Of a stretch of 64,000 bases of DNA, positions 9,809 to 19,449 are shown one piece after another. Numbering within the stretch: the first letter of the stretch is position 1; every line of letters starts with the position of its first letter. Origin of the DNA: Methanohalophilus profundi (GTDB lineage Archaea > Halobacteriota > Methanosarcinia > Methanosarcinales > Methanosarcinaceae); contig NZ_QBKB01000002.1 of assembly GCF_004137855.1 (NCBI RefSeq), positions 1,249,301 to 1,313,300 on the forward strand, given 5' to 3'. The notes under the pieces are model-generated. The model was given only the letters and a program-made list of their open reading frames with translations. It had not been told where the DNA came from and did not search any database. The translations under genes and the position numbers were made by a program.

Positions 9809-10427
9809 CCACGTTCCCCTTCAGGAGACATTTTTCGCACTGTTTGGTTGCACAGTACTTTTTCGCATACTCCACTATCAGGGCGTGGTATTCCTTATAC
9901 ATTTCCACATCTTTTGGAATATTTTTTACAAACATTTCCTGCAGCTGGTGGTAATTGCCCTCAACTCCGATACACCGCATTATTCTGGTCGTATATGTAT
10001 CAATTACAAAACAGGGTTTTCCGGCAGCATATAAGAGGATACTATCTGCGGTTTCAGGTCCGATGCCTTTTAATTCGAGTAAACGTTTGCGTAGTTTTTC
10101 TGCAGGAAGGGAGAAAAGTACTTCTTCTCCGTGACGATCAATATAGCTGGATATTCCCTGTAATCTGCTGGCCTTTTGCCTGTAAAATCCGGTACATCTG
10201 ACATCCTCTTCAAGTTCCTGCAGATCCATCTCTGCCAGTTTGCCGGCCTCAAGCATATTTTTCTGTTTGAGGTTATCGATAGCTTTTTCCACATTAGTCC
10301 ATTTTGTCTGCTGTGTAAGCATTGCTCCAACGATAACTTCAAAAGGGGTCTCAGCAGGCCACCACTGCTGTGAACCAAATTCCCCGATGAGTGTGTCATA
10401 GATAGATTGCAGCATCTCTGCGTGCAT
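9795..10427 (-). CDS. Endonuclease III-family HhH-GPD DNA glycosylase
   Basis: The protein has the HhH-GPD fold: GAMLTQQTKW near the N-terminus, the helix-hairpin-helix LKGIGPETADSILLYA, and the catalytic aspartate in CFVIDTYTTRI. The C-terminal cluster CATKQCEKC has three closely spaced Cys, so a fourth [4Fe-4S] ligand must come from elsewhere or the cluster is degenerate. I chose the ATG at 10427 because longer starts overlap the upstream gene; this gives the family's usual N-terminus before YDTLIGEFGSQQWWPAETPFE. It probably removes damaged bases. It is co-transcribed with the TPD-domain gene. Confidence 0.85.
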   Translation of the reverse strand: MHAEMLQSIYDTLIGEFGSQQWWPAETPFEVIVGAMLTQQTKWTNVEKAIDNLKQKNMLEAGKLAEMDLQELEEDVRCTGFYRQKASRLQGISSYIDRHGEEVLFSLPAEKLRKRLLELKGIGPETADSILLYAAGKPCFVIDTYTTRIMRCIGVEGNYHQLQEMFVKNIPKDVEMYKEYHALIVEYAKKYCATKQCEKCLLKGNVDGQN

Positions 10428-10437
10428 ATTATCTGCT

Positions 10438-10818
10438 TTATCTGTCGGACCAGAACTCTTCTTCATAATCATCTGGAAGGTCAAGTTCCATTGCTTTGTC
10501 TATACTTTTCCTCTTTCCTTCTGTGGATATCTCTCTGGTTTTTTCTTTTGTGGGAGCCTTATTGCTCTCTGGTTGTGGGATTTCCTCAGTGGGTTCTCTG
10601 GAATCTACCGGTGGTTCTGTCCTGTTCTTTAGTTTTTCCTTCACACGTTGAGCATATTCATCCACTACAGACTCAGAACTCTTTCTCATTTTTGTGGTCT
10701 GATTATACCCAACGGAACAGTTTTCATCACCGGTACGCCAATCCACATGGTAGAGGTGGCACTTTCTTTTTTTGCACACCTGGGTCCCATCAATGGGACA
10801 GATTTCCGGTAAAGACAT
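10438..10818 (-). CDS. Cys-containing hypothetical protein with charged C-terminal tail
   Basis: I do not recognise a named family. The first 40 residues hold five Cys and two His (CPIDGTQVCKKRKCHLYHVDW, then ENC), a likely zinc-binding module. The remaining ~85 residues are low complexity, rich in Glu, Lys, Pro and Ser, and probably disordered. The gene starts an operon with an endonuclease III-like glycosylase and a TPD-domain nuclease. A nucleic-acid or protein-docking role is a reasonable guess only. Confidence 0.6.
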   Translation of the reverse strand: MSLPEICPIDGTQVCKKRKCHLYHVDWRTGDENCSVGYNQTTKMRKSSESVVDEYAQRVKEKLKNRTEPPVDSREPTEEIPQPESNKAPTKEKTREISTEGKRKSIDKAMELDLPDDYEEEFWSDR

Positions 10819-10845
10819 ACATTACACTCCTCATATAGGTGAATA

Positions 10846-11694
10846 TTAGAGGCTTTTAAGGGTATCGGCTATCAGGGGGGCTACCGATATAATGCTCTGT
10901 GGTTTTTCAAGGGTATCAGTGGATATGATCTCCTTGACCCCGGCATTGTAAAGACGCACCACAGCATTGCGTGCAAGTACCGGGTGTATACAGGCAACAT
11001 ATATGTCTGCTGCACCCTGTTCTTTAAGCATACGGATGGATTCTGCCATGGTACCACCGGTTGCAATCATGTCGTCCAGCAGTATCAGGTCCCTTCCGCT
11101 CACATCAATCTCTTTTTCAGCAATAGTTACACTTTCTCCGCTATGCCTTGTTTTTTCAAGTTGTTCGTAGGGAATGCCTATATCTGCAGATGCACTTTTT
11201 GCAAGTTCGAGGGCACCGACATCGGGAGAGATTATGAGTGGATCTGTCAGGTTCAGGGAACGTATATGATTCCCGATTAAGTGTGAAGCGTCAAGGTCAA
11301 AGGAATCGGCATTGAAATGCTCAAGTATGCTTCTCTCATGTATGTTTACTGTGAAAACCCTGTCAGCATTAATGGTTCTGGCAATTGCACGCGCACTGAC
11401 CGGTTCTCCCCGGTTGAAGACTTTGTCCTGTCTGGCATATCCCATATAGGGTATTACAACGTTGATGGTTGGTGCTTCCTCACAAGCATCTATTAATTGT
11501 AGCAGGGCTACATAATCGCCATCTGTAGGTGTACTCTGTATGATGGTAACATCATCGATACTGTCATCCTTGATGCGAGTATACAGTTCCCCGTCAGGGA
11601 ATCTTTTATAATCACATATTGTAGGAGGCGTATTGAGTTGCTGTGCCACTTTAGAGGCAAGCAATTGGGAAGCTGGTCCGGCTATTATTTTCAC
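10846..11694 (-). CDS. prs: Ribose-phosphate pyrophosphokinase
   Basis: This enzyme makes PRPP from ribose 5-phosphate and ATP for nucleotide, histidine and related synthesis. The 282-residue protein has the flexible-loop region PYMGYARQDKVFNRGEPVSARA, the metal-binding NIHE (about 116-119) and the PRPP-binding signature LILLDDMIATGGTM. The archaeal length is shorter than the bacterial one. The start is a GTG at 11694 preceded by GAGGGA. It is separated from moaC by about 60 bases on the same strand. Confidence 0.94.
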   Translation of the reverse strand: MKIIAGPASQLLASKVAQQLNTPPTICDYKRFPDGELYTRIKDDSIDDVTIIQSTPTDGDYVALLQLIDACEEAPTINVVIPYMGYARQDKVFNRGEPVSARAIARTINADRVFTVNIHERSILEHFNADSFDLDASHLIGNHIRSLNLTDPLIISPDVGALELAKSASADIGIPYEQLEKTRHSGESVTIAEKEIDVSGRDLILLDDMIATGGTMAESIRMLKEQGAADIYVACIHPVLARNAVVRLYNAGVKEIISTDTLEKPQSIISVAPLIADTLKSL

Positions 11695-11756
11695 ATCATT
11701 CCCTCGCTTTTTTGATAATGGCTATGAATGTATTGGTTACTTATAAGAATTGGGTA

Positions 11757-12224
11757 TCAGCTTTCTTTCACTTTATGGATTACTTCAATATCAGTAATCC
11801 GGGTATGGGGATAGTTTCCGTTTTCATCCTTCTCAAGTGCTTTGACCATGTCCCATATTGCAAGGAGGGCACAGCTTACGCCTGTAATCGCCTCCATTTC
11901 CACCCCGGTCTGACCTCTGGATTTGACTGATAGGTCAACAGTAATCCTGTCCTCACCTCTCTCAAAATTCATGTCGATACCGGTTATCGGGATCTGGTGG
12001 CACATAGGAATGAGCTCCGGAGTCTTTTTGACAGCCATTATGGCGGCAATGCGGGCGGTGGCCAGTACATTGCCCTTTTCGACATCTCCCTTTTGGATTT
12101 CTCCAATAGTTTCTTTACAAAGGAATATACTGCCCCTGGCAAGAGCAGTGCGTTTCAACTCGCTTTTTTCGGAAACGTCGACCATATGGACATGGCCATC
12201 TTTGATGTGAGTGAATTCTCCCAC
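11757..12224 (-). CDS. moaC: Cyclic pyranopterin monophosphate synthase
   Basis: This is the second step of molybdopterin synthesis, forming cPMP from the MoaA product. The 155-residue protein has the MVDVSEK start motif, GNVLATARIAAIMAVKKT, the IPMCHQIPI active-site segment and the KSRGQTGVEMEAITGV signature. The start is a GTG with GAGGCGA upstream. It follows a small hypothetical gene and nnr on the same strand. moeA and modABC lie elsewhere in the window at 47-51 kb. Confidence 0.95.
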   Translation of the reverse strand: MGEFTHIKDGHVHMVDVSEKSELKRTALARGSIFLCKETIGEIQKGDVEKGNVLATARIAAIMAVKKTPELIPMCHQIPITGIDMNFERGEDRITVDLSVKSRGQTGVEMEAITGVSCALLAIWDMVKALEKDENGNYPHTRITDIEVIHKVKES

Positions 12225-12237
12225 GGATTCGCCTCAT

Positions 12238-12423
12238 TTAATCTATTCTGAGATTCTGGCGCTGCTCATAATCCTCAAGTTTTTCCCCGAGAGCTTTGTG
12301 GAGTGTCCGGGCTTCACCAACACTTAATTTGATTATTTCTTCATCTTCTCCGTGGCTGATTATAACTCGCAGCCTGTTCCTTTCAATATCCACTACAATA
12401 TTCCTGTCTTTTGTGTGCGTCAT
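12238..12423 (-). CDS. Small hypothetical protein between nnr and moaC
   Basis: I do not recognise this 61-residue protein. It looks like a small beta-alpha domain: strands NIVVDIERN and RLRVIISHG, then a helix SVGEARTLHKALGEKLEDYEQ. No Cys clusters or membrane segments are present. It sits 12-13 bases from each neighbour in the nnr-moaC operon, which supports it being expressed. Confidence 0.6.
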   Translation of the reverse strand: MTHTKDRNIVVDIERNRLRVIISHGEDEEIIKLSVGEARTLHKALGEKLEDYEQRQNLRID

Positions 12424-12435
12424 TTAATTCACCTT

Positions 12436-13901
12436 TCATTGTTTCATAATGTCTGTAATATGTTCGATCACATCTGTTGCCAGTAATCCGTACCCCTTTT
12501 TTGCAAAAGCAACATCTCCTGCTTCTCCATTTACAAATGCCCCGCAACAAGCTGCATTAAACGCATCCGTGCGACAGAACAGGGCACCAACTATTCCCGC
12601 AAGCACATCTCCCGTGCCGCCAACGGACATACCTGCATTTCCGCTATAGTTTTGTCTTATGTATCTGCCATCAGAAATTATATCGGTTTTTCCCTTAAGG
12701 ACGGTTATAATTTTATTTTCCCGGGAAAATCCTGTAACATTTTGGCTCTTGCAGGCAGTTCTTTTTCAACTTCCTTTTCTGTGAGCCTGGCTAATTCCCC
12801 GGAATGGGGTGTAAGTATCATTTCACAATTTTCTGGAGGGGGTAGTTGTAATTTATTGAGGGCATCTGCGTCCACAACAATCTTTTTGCATAGGGGTAGG
12901 ATCTGGTGTACTGTCTGGTGTATTGTTTCTTCGTTACCCAGCCCCATCCCGATAACCACCACATCGTGTGCATGAATAAGATCTTTTAAGATTTCAATAT
13001 CGTTTGTATGCAGAATGTCAGAGGATAATTTCCTGACAATTAGGTTGGGGGAAAATGAGGCAATTGTATCCGACACATTTGCCGGGGATGCAATGGTAAC
13101 GATGTCTGCACCAGTGCGCAGGGCAGCCATTGCTGAAAGGGCTGGTGCTCCGTAGTATCGCCCTCCTCCAATGATAAGTACCCTGCCGGACTGTCCTTTA
13201 TGTGAATCAATATGTCTTTTGAGCAGAGGTTCCAGGTCCCCTCTGTTTACAGTGTCTTCTGCGTCCCTGCAAACGCCGATATTGATGATTTCGACATCTC
13301 CTGTAAATTCGCCCTGGTTTTCGAGTCCGGTTTTCATTCTGTGAAATGTAAGGGTTGTATCTGCCATGACAGTATTCTCACCCTCTCCAGTAGCAGGATC
13401 GAGACCTGAGGGTGTGTCTACTGCAACCACATAGGAGTTACCGGTATTTATGGCATCTATCAATGTAGCTTCAGGTTCCCTGACATGTCCCCGGATGCCC
13501 GTGCCAAGCAGACCATCTACAATGACATCCGCTTCTTTGAACCATTGGAAAATATCGGATTGTGTGGAATCCGTAATTTCAGCCAGACCTTTAATACCAC
13601 AATGTTTCAATAAATTGAAATTTTCCAATGCGTCCTTTGTTCTTATGCCGCTTGCTTTCCCCGCCAGGACCACCCTTACTCTAATATTATCATAATAACT
13701 TAGATGGCGGGCGGCAACAAACGCATCGCCGCCATTATTTCCCCTGCCTGCCACGATCAATACATTGTCGTGAACATCCAGGGATAACACTTTACGTGCA
13801 ATTGCAGCTCCTGCATTTTCCATAAGCTGTATCCCTTTCAATCCCAGATGTGTGCAGTTTGTGTCTATGGCTTTCATTCTTTCAGGTGTGATAGATTGCA
13901 T
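12436..13901 (-). pseudogene. nnr: Bifunctional NAD(P)H-hydrate repair enzyme, frameshifted
   Basis: The N-terminal half is the epimerase (VLIVAGRGNNGGDAFVAARHL). The C-terminal half is the ADP/ATP-dependent dehydratase, with GRVLIIGGGRYYGAPALSA and ILTPHSGELARL. It repairs hydrated NADH and NADPH. The long frame stops at 12705, but the remainder, including GMSVGGTGDVLAGIVGALF, continues in the next frame to 12436. One base missing from the T run at 12740-12743 (A run on the coding strand) explains it. The GGTGD motif at the active site is intact, so this is probably a sequence error in a working gene. Confidence 0.88.
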
Positions 13902-14016
13902 TCTTTCCCCTGTTCTTTATTGTTCTTCTGAGTTAATGAAATTTCTGCTGTTTTACCATTATTCACCGATTTGAGACGAAAATGTCTTAATAGTTAGGGA
14001 TATTTCATCTTCTACA

Positions 14017-14023
14017 GGGAGGT
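14017..14023 (+). promoter_or_regulatory. Strong ribosome-binding site without a standard start codon after it
   Basis: GGGAGGT is a near-perfect Shine-Dalgarno match. In the frame of the TrkA-N/DHH protein the following codons are TAT ATT ATC ATT CCC, with no ATG, GTG or TTG until 14134, which is inside the Rossmann fold. Initiation at ATT or ATC, or a base error in an ATG, is needed. Confidence 0.55.
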
Positions 14024-14025
14024 AT

Positions 14026-15497
14026 ATTATCATTCCCGCCACGCCAAAAGAAAATGAACCTGAAAGGACACGTTTTAAGCCTACCTATCTGATACTCGGA
14101 AGTGGAAGTATTGGTTTTGCCACAGCAAAGTCATTGAGGGAATTAGGAAAAGAACTTATCATAGTAGATAAGGACCCACAAAAAGTTGAAACTCTGCGTG
14201 AGGAAGCCTATGAGGCGATAGTGGGTGATATTTCTGAGATTGAAACTCTACGTGGCCTTCAGACCAAAAAACTATCCGGCGTATTGATTGTCAGTTCAGA
14301 TAACGAGGCCAATAAACAGGCTCTCAGGAATGTGAAAAAACATTTCCGTCCTTCTCTTTACTGTGTTGCAAGGGCCTCAGATGTAATTAATCTGCAGGAA
14401 ATGGAAGAAATTGGTGCGGATTTTGTGTTCATGCCATCCCGGATAGTATCAAAATCCCTTTCAAGATCGCTTGAACGTGCTGAATCTGTGCGAATTGGTA
14501 ACCAGCTTTCCCAGTGGTTCAGCAAAAACACTGGCAAAAGCCTTGCTGTAGTGGTTCATGACAACCCTGACCCCGATGCTATATCAGGTGCCCTGGCCCT
14601 TAAACTCATGGCCGAAAATTATGGTCTGCATCCCACGATTCTCTATAATGGTGAAATAGGCCATCAGGAGAACAAGGCATTTGTAAACCTGCTGGGTATC
14701 AATCTCGAGCATATGGAAGGCCGGGATATATCTGAATTTGATGAGATTGCTCTTGTCGATTGTGCGGTGCCAGGGTCAAATAATATGCTTTCAGAAGGAA
14801 CACACATTGGTGTGGTAATAGACCACCATCCTGTGGGTGATGCTGAAATTGATGCTGATTTTATTGATGTTCGGCCCAATGTGGGGGCTTCTGCTACTAT
14901 AATGACCAAATACCTGCAGGAATTGAATATAGATATCAGCAGTGAAATTGCCACAGCTCTGCTGTACGGCATTCGTACCGATACGCTGGATTTTAAACGC
15001 AATACCGATCCCAATGATCTTTCAGCTGCTTCTTTCCTTTACCCTATGGCCGACCATGAGGTTCTGGATCAGCTTGAAAGACCTTCAATGTCCATCGAAA
15101 CCCTCGATGTACTGGGCCAGGCTATCAAGAACCGGCAGGTCTTTGGTAGCTACCTGCTTTCCAATGTGGGAACATCCGGGACAGAGATACTCTTCCCCAG
15201 GCAGCCGATTACTTACTAAATCTTGAGGGTATATTTACCACAATAGTTTTTGGTGTAAGTGATGAAGTCATCTATGTCTCAGGACGCAGCAATGATATCC
15301 GTGTCAATCTGGGTGACATAATGAAAAAGGCCTTTGGTGAGGGTTCTGCCGGAGGCCATTCCACATCTGCAGGTGCACAGATAGCTCTGGGTGTTTTCAG
15401 TGGCATAAAGGACCGCCAGACGTTACTGAAACTTGTGGATGAGGCAGTCGTTAAGAAATTCCTCAAGGCTGTCGGGGTAGAGGAAGTGGATGAATAA
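14026..15497 (+). pseudogene. TrkA-N Rossmann domain plus DHH/DHHA1 phosphoesterase, frameshifted
   Basis: The N-terminal ~120 residues form a nucleotide-binding Rossmann fold (YLILGSGSIGFATAKSLREL, then LIIVDKDP). The DHH domain follows, with HDNPDPDAISGALAL, IALVDCAVPG and VVIDHHPVGDAEID, and then a DHHA1 part (IYVSGRSND, GSAGGHSTSAGAQI). The fusion is archaeal and may act on short oligonucleotides or cyclic dinucleotides. The frame breaks near 15176, where one C is missing from CCGGG; the other frame continues RDRDTLPQAADYLLNLEG to 15497. The start codon is also unclear. Confidence 0.82.
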
Positions 15498-15504
15498 GAT
15501 CTGA

Positions 15505-16140
15505 ATGAAGGAAAAAGAATATCGTTCACTTATTTTAAAGAATTTGGAAAAACAGGCATTGGACTCTATTTCCATATCTCTTCATGATCTGGTCGTGGAA
15601 ATTATCCGCACTGGTTTCAGATGCAGCGGATGTGGCAGATGCTGCAAGTTTTCCTCAGGAGATAACAGCGTACTGCTGACCTATTTTGATATTAATAACT
15701 TGAAAAAAGGCGGCAATATAAATGCGATTGAACCGACGGTAGCAGAAGAGGGTATGTTTCTGGCAGATAATGAAGGCAATGTACATACATTTGGCTTGAG
15801 GCTCAAAAGAAAAACAAACGGAGAGTGTGTCTTCCTGGGTGCGGCCGGATGTACCATATATCCATTCAGGCCCCTTCTCTGCAGGACCTATCCTTTCTAT
15901 ATCGCAGAAGCCAAGCTGGAAATTTCAGAATGCGAGATCGAGGGCGGGATTTTACCGCTTTATCATGCACGCAGGCTTGCAAATGAAGTGTTACAACGCT
16001 ATATTATTGAACTTCGGGATACCATTATGACATACAGGCATTTTAAAGAGGGTCCATTATTTCTGGCTTCCCAACCTGCTTCTGATTATAATTTGATTGT
16101 ACATGATAGCAGGGGTAAATGGCTACTTGATGACAAATGA
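15505..16140 (+). CDS. YkgJ-family cysteine cluster protein
   Basis: The 211-residue protein has CSGCGRCC at residues 40-47 and a second group, CTIYPFRPLLCRTYPF, in the middle. This is the pattern of the YkgJ family, thought to bind zinc or an iron-sulfur cluster. Function is unknown; some relatives are annotated Fe-S oxidoreductases. It begins eight bases after the DHH gene on the same strand and is likely co-transcribed. Confidence 0.8.
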   Translation: MKEKEYRSLILKNLEKQALDSISISLHDLVVEIIRTGFRCSGCGRCCKFSSGDNSVLLTYFDINNLKKGGNINAIEPTVAEEGMFLADNEGNVHTFGLRLKRKTNGECVFLGAAGCTIYPFRPLLCRTYPFYIAEAKLEISECEIEGGILPLYHARRLANEVLQRYIIELRDTIMTYRHFKEGPLFLASQPASDYNLIVHDSRGKWLLDDK

Positions 16141-16152
16141 TTCTATCGATTG

Positions 16153-16166
16153 GTTTATTTATTATA
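16153..16166 (+). promoter_or_regulatory. TATA box of the LeuC/HacA-type gene
   Basis: TTTATTTATTATAT lies about 30 bases before the ATG at 16192, with no ribosome-binding site between. This spacing suggests a leaderless mRNA and supports 16192 as the start over the ATG at 16150, which overlaps the box. Confidence 0.5.
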
Positions 16167-16191
16167 TCACACATTATTTTTGCTGATTATC

Positions 16192-17478
16192 ATGTCTGCC
16201 AATGACTCTCATCCAATGACTATTTCTGAAAAGATATTTTCCCGTGCCTCGGGCAAGGAAGTCAAAGCCGGGGACTTCGTCCTTGCAAATATTGACCTTG
16301 CAATGACCCATGACATTACCGGTCCACTGGCTGTTGATGGTTTCTATGAAATCATGGAAGGCAGGGAAGAGAAAAAAGTGTGGGACCCCAGCAAGATTGT
16401 TATCCTGTTTGATCATCAGGTCCCGGCTGATTCTCTCCATGCAGCAAAGAATCACATTATGCTGCGTGAGTTTGCACAGGAGCAGAATATTCTCAATTAT
16501 GATGTTTATGAAGGGGTATGTCATCAGGTGGTTCCCGAAAAGGGACATGTGAAACCAGGTGACCTTGTAGTAGGTTCGGATTCACATACATGTGCTTATG
16601 GTTCCCTGGGTGCCTTTTCCACCGGTGTGGGCTCTACGGATATGGCAGCAGTACTTGCTTCTGGCAAACTCTGGTTCCGTGTTCCCCAGACCATCCGCTT
16701 TGAAGTTGAAGGAAAATTGCCCGAGAGGGTTTATTCCAAGGACCTTATTCTTCACCTGATAGGCGATGTGGGTGTTGAAGGTGCAAGATACATGGCTGCG
16801 GAATATGCAGGTTCGACAGTACGTTCCCTTTCTATCTCTGAAAGGATGACCATGTCCAATATGGCCATAGAGATGGGAGGGAAGGCAGGTATCATCGAAC
16901 CGGATGGTGTTACCGAGAAATACCTGCAGGAAAGGATACCCGGATACAAACTTGATCCCTATTGGGTTTCCGATGACGGTGCAGACTACCTGGACGTCCG
17001 TCACTACGATGTGTCGAACCTGGAGCCACAGCTTGCCTGTCCTCATAATGTTGACAATGTAAAGCCCGTTTCAGAAGTAGAAGGAACAAAAGTGGATCAG
17101 GTATTTGTGGGTTCCTGTACCAACGGCAGGTTCGAAGACCTTGAAATTGTTGCCAATATGATGGGCGATGAACCCGTTGCAGAGGGCGTCAGGATGCTGG
17201 TTATACCTGCTTCAAGGACCGAATACATGAAAGCCCTCAGGGCCGGTTATATAGAACAGTTCATGGAAGCCGGTGCAATTGTGGAATCTGCATGTTGTGG
17301 ACCGTGTATGGGTGGCTCGTTCGGTCTTCTGGGTGACGGTGAAGTTGGCCTGGCAACCTCCAACCGGAATTTCCGTGGCAGGGAAGGAAGTCCCGAGTCT
17401 TTTGTCTATCTGGGTTCTCCTGCGACAGCCGCAGCTGCCGCACTGACAGGTGAAATAACCGATCCAAGAAAAATATAA
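16192..17478 (+). CDS. 3-isopropylmalate dehydratase / homoaconitase large subunit
   Basis: This aconitase-superfamily [4Fe-4S] hydro-lyase is 428 residues from the chosen ATG. It has [20 protein letters not shown] near residue 120, the cluster ligand region VGSCTNGR, and the paired ligands in [10 protein letters not shown]. Methanogens carry two such large subunits, LeuC for leucine and HacA for coenzyme B 2-oxosuberate synthesis. No small subunit is adjacent, so the assignment between them is open. It is separated from both neighbours, consistent with its own promoter. Confidence 0.88.
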   Translation: MSANDSHPMTISEKIFSRASGKEVKAGDFVLANIDLAMTHDITGPLAVDGFYEIMEGREEKKVWDPSKIVILFDHQVPADSLHAAKNHIMLREFAQEQNILNYDVYEGVCHQVVPEKGHVKPGDLVVGSDSHTCAYGSLGAFSTGVGSTDMAAVLASGKLWFRVPQTIRFEVEGKLPERVYSKDLILHLIGDVGVEGARYMAAEYAGSTVRSLSISERMTMSNMAIEMGGKAGIIEPDGVTEKYLQERIPGYKLDPYWVSDDGADYLDVRHYDVSNLEPQLACPHNVDNVKPVSEVEGTKVDQVFVGSCTNGRFEDLEIVANMMGDEPVAEGVRMLVIPASRTEYMKALRAGYIEQFMEAGAIVESACCGPCMGGSFGLLGDGEVGLATSNRNFRGREGSPESFVYLGSPATAAAAALTGEITDPRKI

Positions 17479-17599
17479 TTAAACAGTAGACGGGAGACCA
17501 CAAAAAATATATTTATCAATGTTAATTGAATGACAAGACGTTGGCTGAAAAGCTTAAAGGTATCCCGTCATATTGGTTTTTCTTCCAACGTCATCCTAT

Positions 17600-18076
17600 T
17601 TATTTTCGGACAAGGTATTTTATTACGTCTACCGGGCTCAGTATCCCGATTGGCCTGTATGACGCACCGACTTTATCCTCTGACATTACTATCAGGCGAT
17701 GTATGTGCTTTTCAGCCATCTGTTTTGCCGCATCCTTTAGTTTCATATCCGGATTCACGGTTTCAATAGATGACGCCATCAGGTCTTCTATTGAGTCAAT
17801 TTCCCAGTTTTTGTCTCCGAGTCTGGATAGGATGTCCATCTCGGAAACAAATCCAAAGGTTTCACCATTTTTGTCAACCGCTACAACAGCAGAAACATCA
17901 CGATTTGCCATTGTTTCTGCAACCTCTGCTGCTGTTGCATCCATTGGCACTGTAACCACTCCTCTGCTCATTGCATCTTTTACCTGCATATTTTCCCCTA
18001 TCATTTTTCTGACTCCTTGGAAGGTATCATTTACTTCTTCCTCATTTAATTTATTTTTGCAAGCATATATAGGCAT
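17600..18076 (-). CDS. Protein with two CBS domains
   Basis: Two CBS motifs cover residues ~28-90 (VKDAMSRGVVTVPMDATAAEVAE) and ~93-158 (IEDLMASSIETVNPDMKLKDAAKQM). They form a Bateman module that usually binds adenosyl nucleotides. No catalytic domain is attached. The first ~25 residues may not be translated, since an internal ATG begins MIGENMQVKDAM. It may be a stand-alone energy sensor; partner unknown. Confidence 0.8.
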   Translation of the reverse strand: MPIYACKNKLNEEEVNDTFQGVRKMIGENMQVKDAMSRGVVTVPMDATAAEVAETMANRDVSAVVAVDKNGETFGFVSEMDILSRLGDKNWEIDSIEDLMASSIETVNPDMKLKDAAKQMAEKHIHRLIVMSEDKVGASYRPIGILSPVDVIKYLVRK

Positions 18077-18158
18077 TGGCTGTTGAAGGAGGGAAAATCA
18101 TATAATATCATATAACCTTTGGAAAACTTGTATTCCATTCTTCAGGGAGTGATTATCA

Positions 18159-18452
18159 ATGAGTTCAATTTCAGTTCTAGAAGATGTATATGATGTAATA
18201 GAAGATCGCAAAGAAAACGCAGTTGAGGGTTCTTATGTGTGTTCTCTCTTGAAACACAACAAGGGAATGGATAAGATTCTGGAAAAAATAGGCGAAGAGT
18301 CCACCGAAGTAATCCTTGCCACAAAAAATGGACAGAAGGAAAGAATTGTTGAGGAATCCTGCGATTTGTTTTTCCACATGCTGGTCATGCTTTCAGCCAA
18401 CAACATTACCCTGGATGAGATATCTGCTGAGATGAAAGGCAGACGTCACTGA
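18159..18452 (+). CDS. hisE: Phosphoribosyl-ATP pyrophosphatase
   Basis: This is the second step of histidine synthesis. The 97-residue all-alpha protein has the MazG-like metal site [12 protein letters not shown] and [24 protein letters not shown] ribosome site precedes the ATG. No other his genes are nearby. It converges with the CBS-domain regulator four bases downstream. Confidence 0.94.
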   Translation: MSSISVLEDVYDVIEDRKENAVEGSYVCSLLKHNKGMDKILEKIGEESTEVILATKNGQKERIVEESCDLFFHMLVMLSANNITLDEISAEMKGRRH

Positions 18453-18456
18453 GATT

Positions 18457-19332
18457 TCAGTAAACAGCAAGTTCGTGAAGGACATCTGTTTTTGATAACA
18501 GTCCTGCCGGCTCTTCGTTGAGTGTCACCACAAGTCTTCCGATATCGTATTCGTTGAACATCTGGACCGCATCACTGAGGGAAGAATCCCCGTCAATGGT
18601 GATAAGGTCCTTTGTCATAATATCTTTGACTTTTAGGGTCATTTTTCCGCTCGCAAGAGCTTCTCCTATGTCTGTGAACGTCACAATCCCGGCAATCTTG
18701 CTGTTATCTTCCACAGGTGCACCGTGTATATTGTTGCTTACCAGTATTCTGGCAGCTTCCTGAATTGTTGAATTGACACTCACATAAATTGGCTGGTGAG
18801 TTATGTAATGTTTGACGGATTTTTTGGGTAGTGAAACCATTTCGTTTATTGAGAATAGAAGGGAATTTTCGGTATCATCCCTGCCTACGATTTCCCCACG
18901 GACTGTAAGCCTGTTTACAGGTGTCGGGCCTACCTGCACCTGGTCTCCTTCGTGGAAACTGCGGACATTGCCTATTACTTTAATCCTGCCATTGCAAAGG
19001 TCGGGATGCCTGACTGTTGTGAATATTATCTCAGCAGCTGTAGCTCCCTGTACAAGTTCCCCGTTACGATAGATGGGCACAATTGCTTCATGTTCCATGG
19101 ATGTGACACAAAGAGCTTCATAGGCGGTACCTGTTGCACGGTATCCTCCCTTTGGACCGGGGACTCCTTCTACAAGTCCCAGCATTTTCAGGGACTGCAT
19201 CTGGTTTCGGACTGTCCCTGGATTGCGGTCAATCAGATCGGCGATCTCTTCCCCTTTAACGGCCGAATCTTTCTGGCGCTGTAAATTTATCAATGCAATT
19301 AGTATTTCTTTCTGGATTGGAGTAAGTTCCAT
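18457..19332 (-). CDS. Winged-helix transcription regulator with C-terminal CBS pair
   Basis: Residues 1-70 form a winged helix (IQKEILIALINLQRQ, GEEIADLIDRNPGTVRNQMQSLKMLGLVEG). A middle domain contains GRIKVIGNVRSFHEGDQV, followed by two CBS domains (IYVSVNSTIQEAARILVSNN; VKDIMTKDLITIDGDSSLSDAVQMF). Archaeal proteins of this layout are predicted ligand-responsive regulators. I use the ATG at 19332 because GGTGGT lies just before it; an upstream ATG at 19365 lacks one. It is divergent from nog1, sharing a short AT-rich promoter region. Confidence 0.82.
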   Translation of the reverse strand: MELTPIQKEILIALINLQRQKDSAVKGEEIADLIDRNPGTVRNQMQSLKMLGLVEGVPGPKGGYRATGTAYEALCVTSMEHEAIVPIYRNGELVQGATAAEIIFTTVRHPDLCNGRIKVIGNVRSFHEGDQVQVGPTPVNRLTVRGEIVGRDDTENSLLFSINEMVSLPKKSVKHYITHQPIYVSVNSTIQEAARILVSNNIHGAPVEDNSKIAGIVTFTDIGEALASGKMTLKVKDIMTKDLITIDGDSSLSDAVQMFNEYDIGRLVVTLNEEPAGLLSKTDVLHELAVY

Positions 19333-19449
19333 GATGACCACCGTTTTATAACAAGAAATAATCAAAAGCTGTATTTATAAATAGTGTTTTTGCAGAATAA
19401 AGACTATATATCTTACTTGTGTTTGTCGCAATCGGAAGGTAATCGTATC

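Noticed and set aside
14134..15219. TTG at 14134 as the true start of the TrkA-N/DHH gene
   Set aside because: The Rossmann glycine motif LILGSGSIG lies upstream of it in the same frame, so the protein must start earlier, near the ribosome site at 14017.
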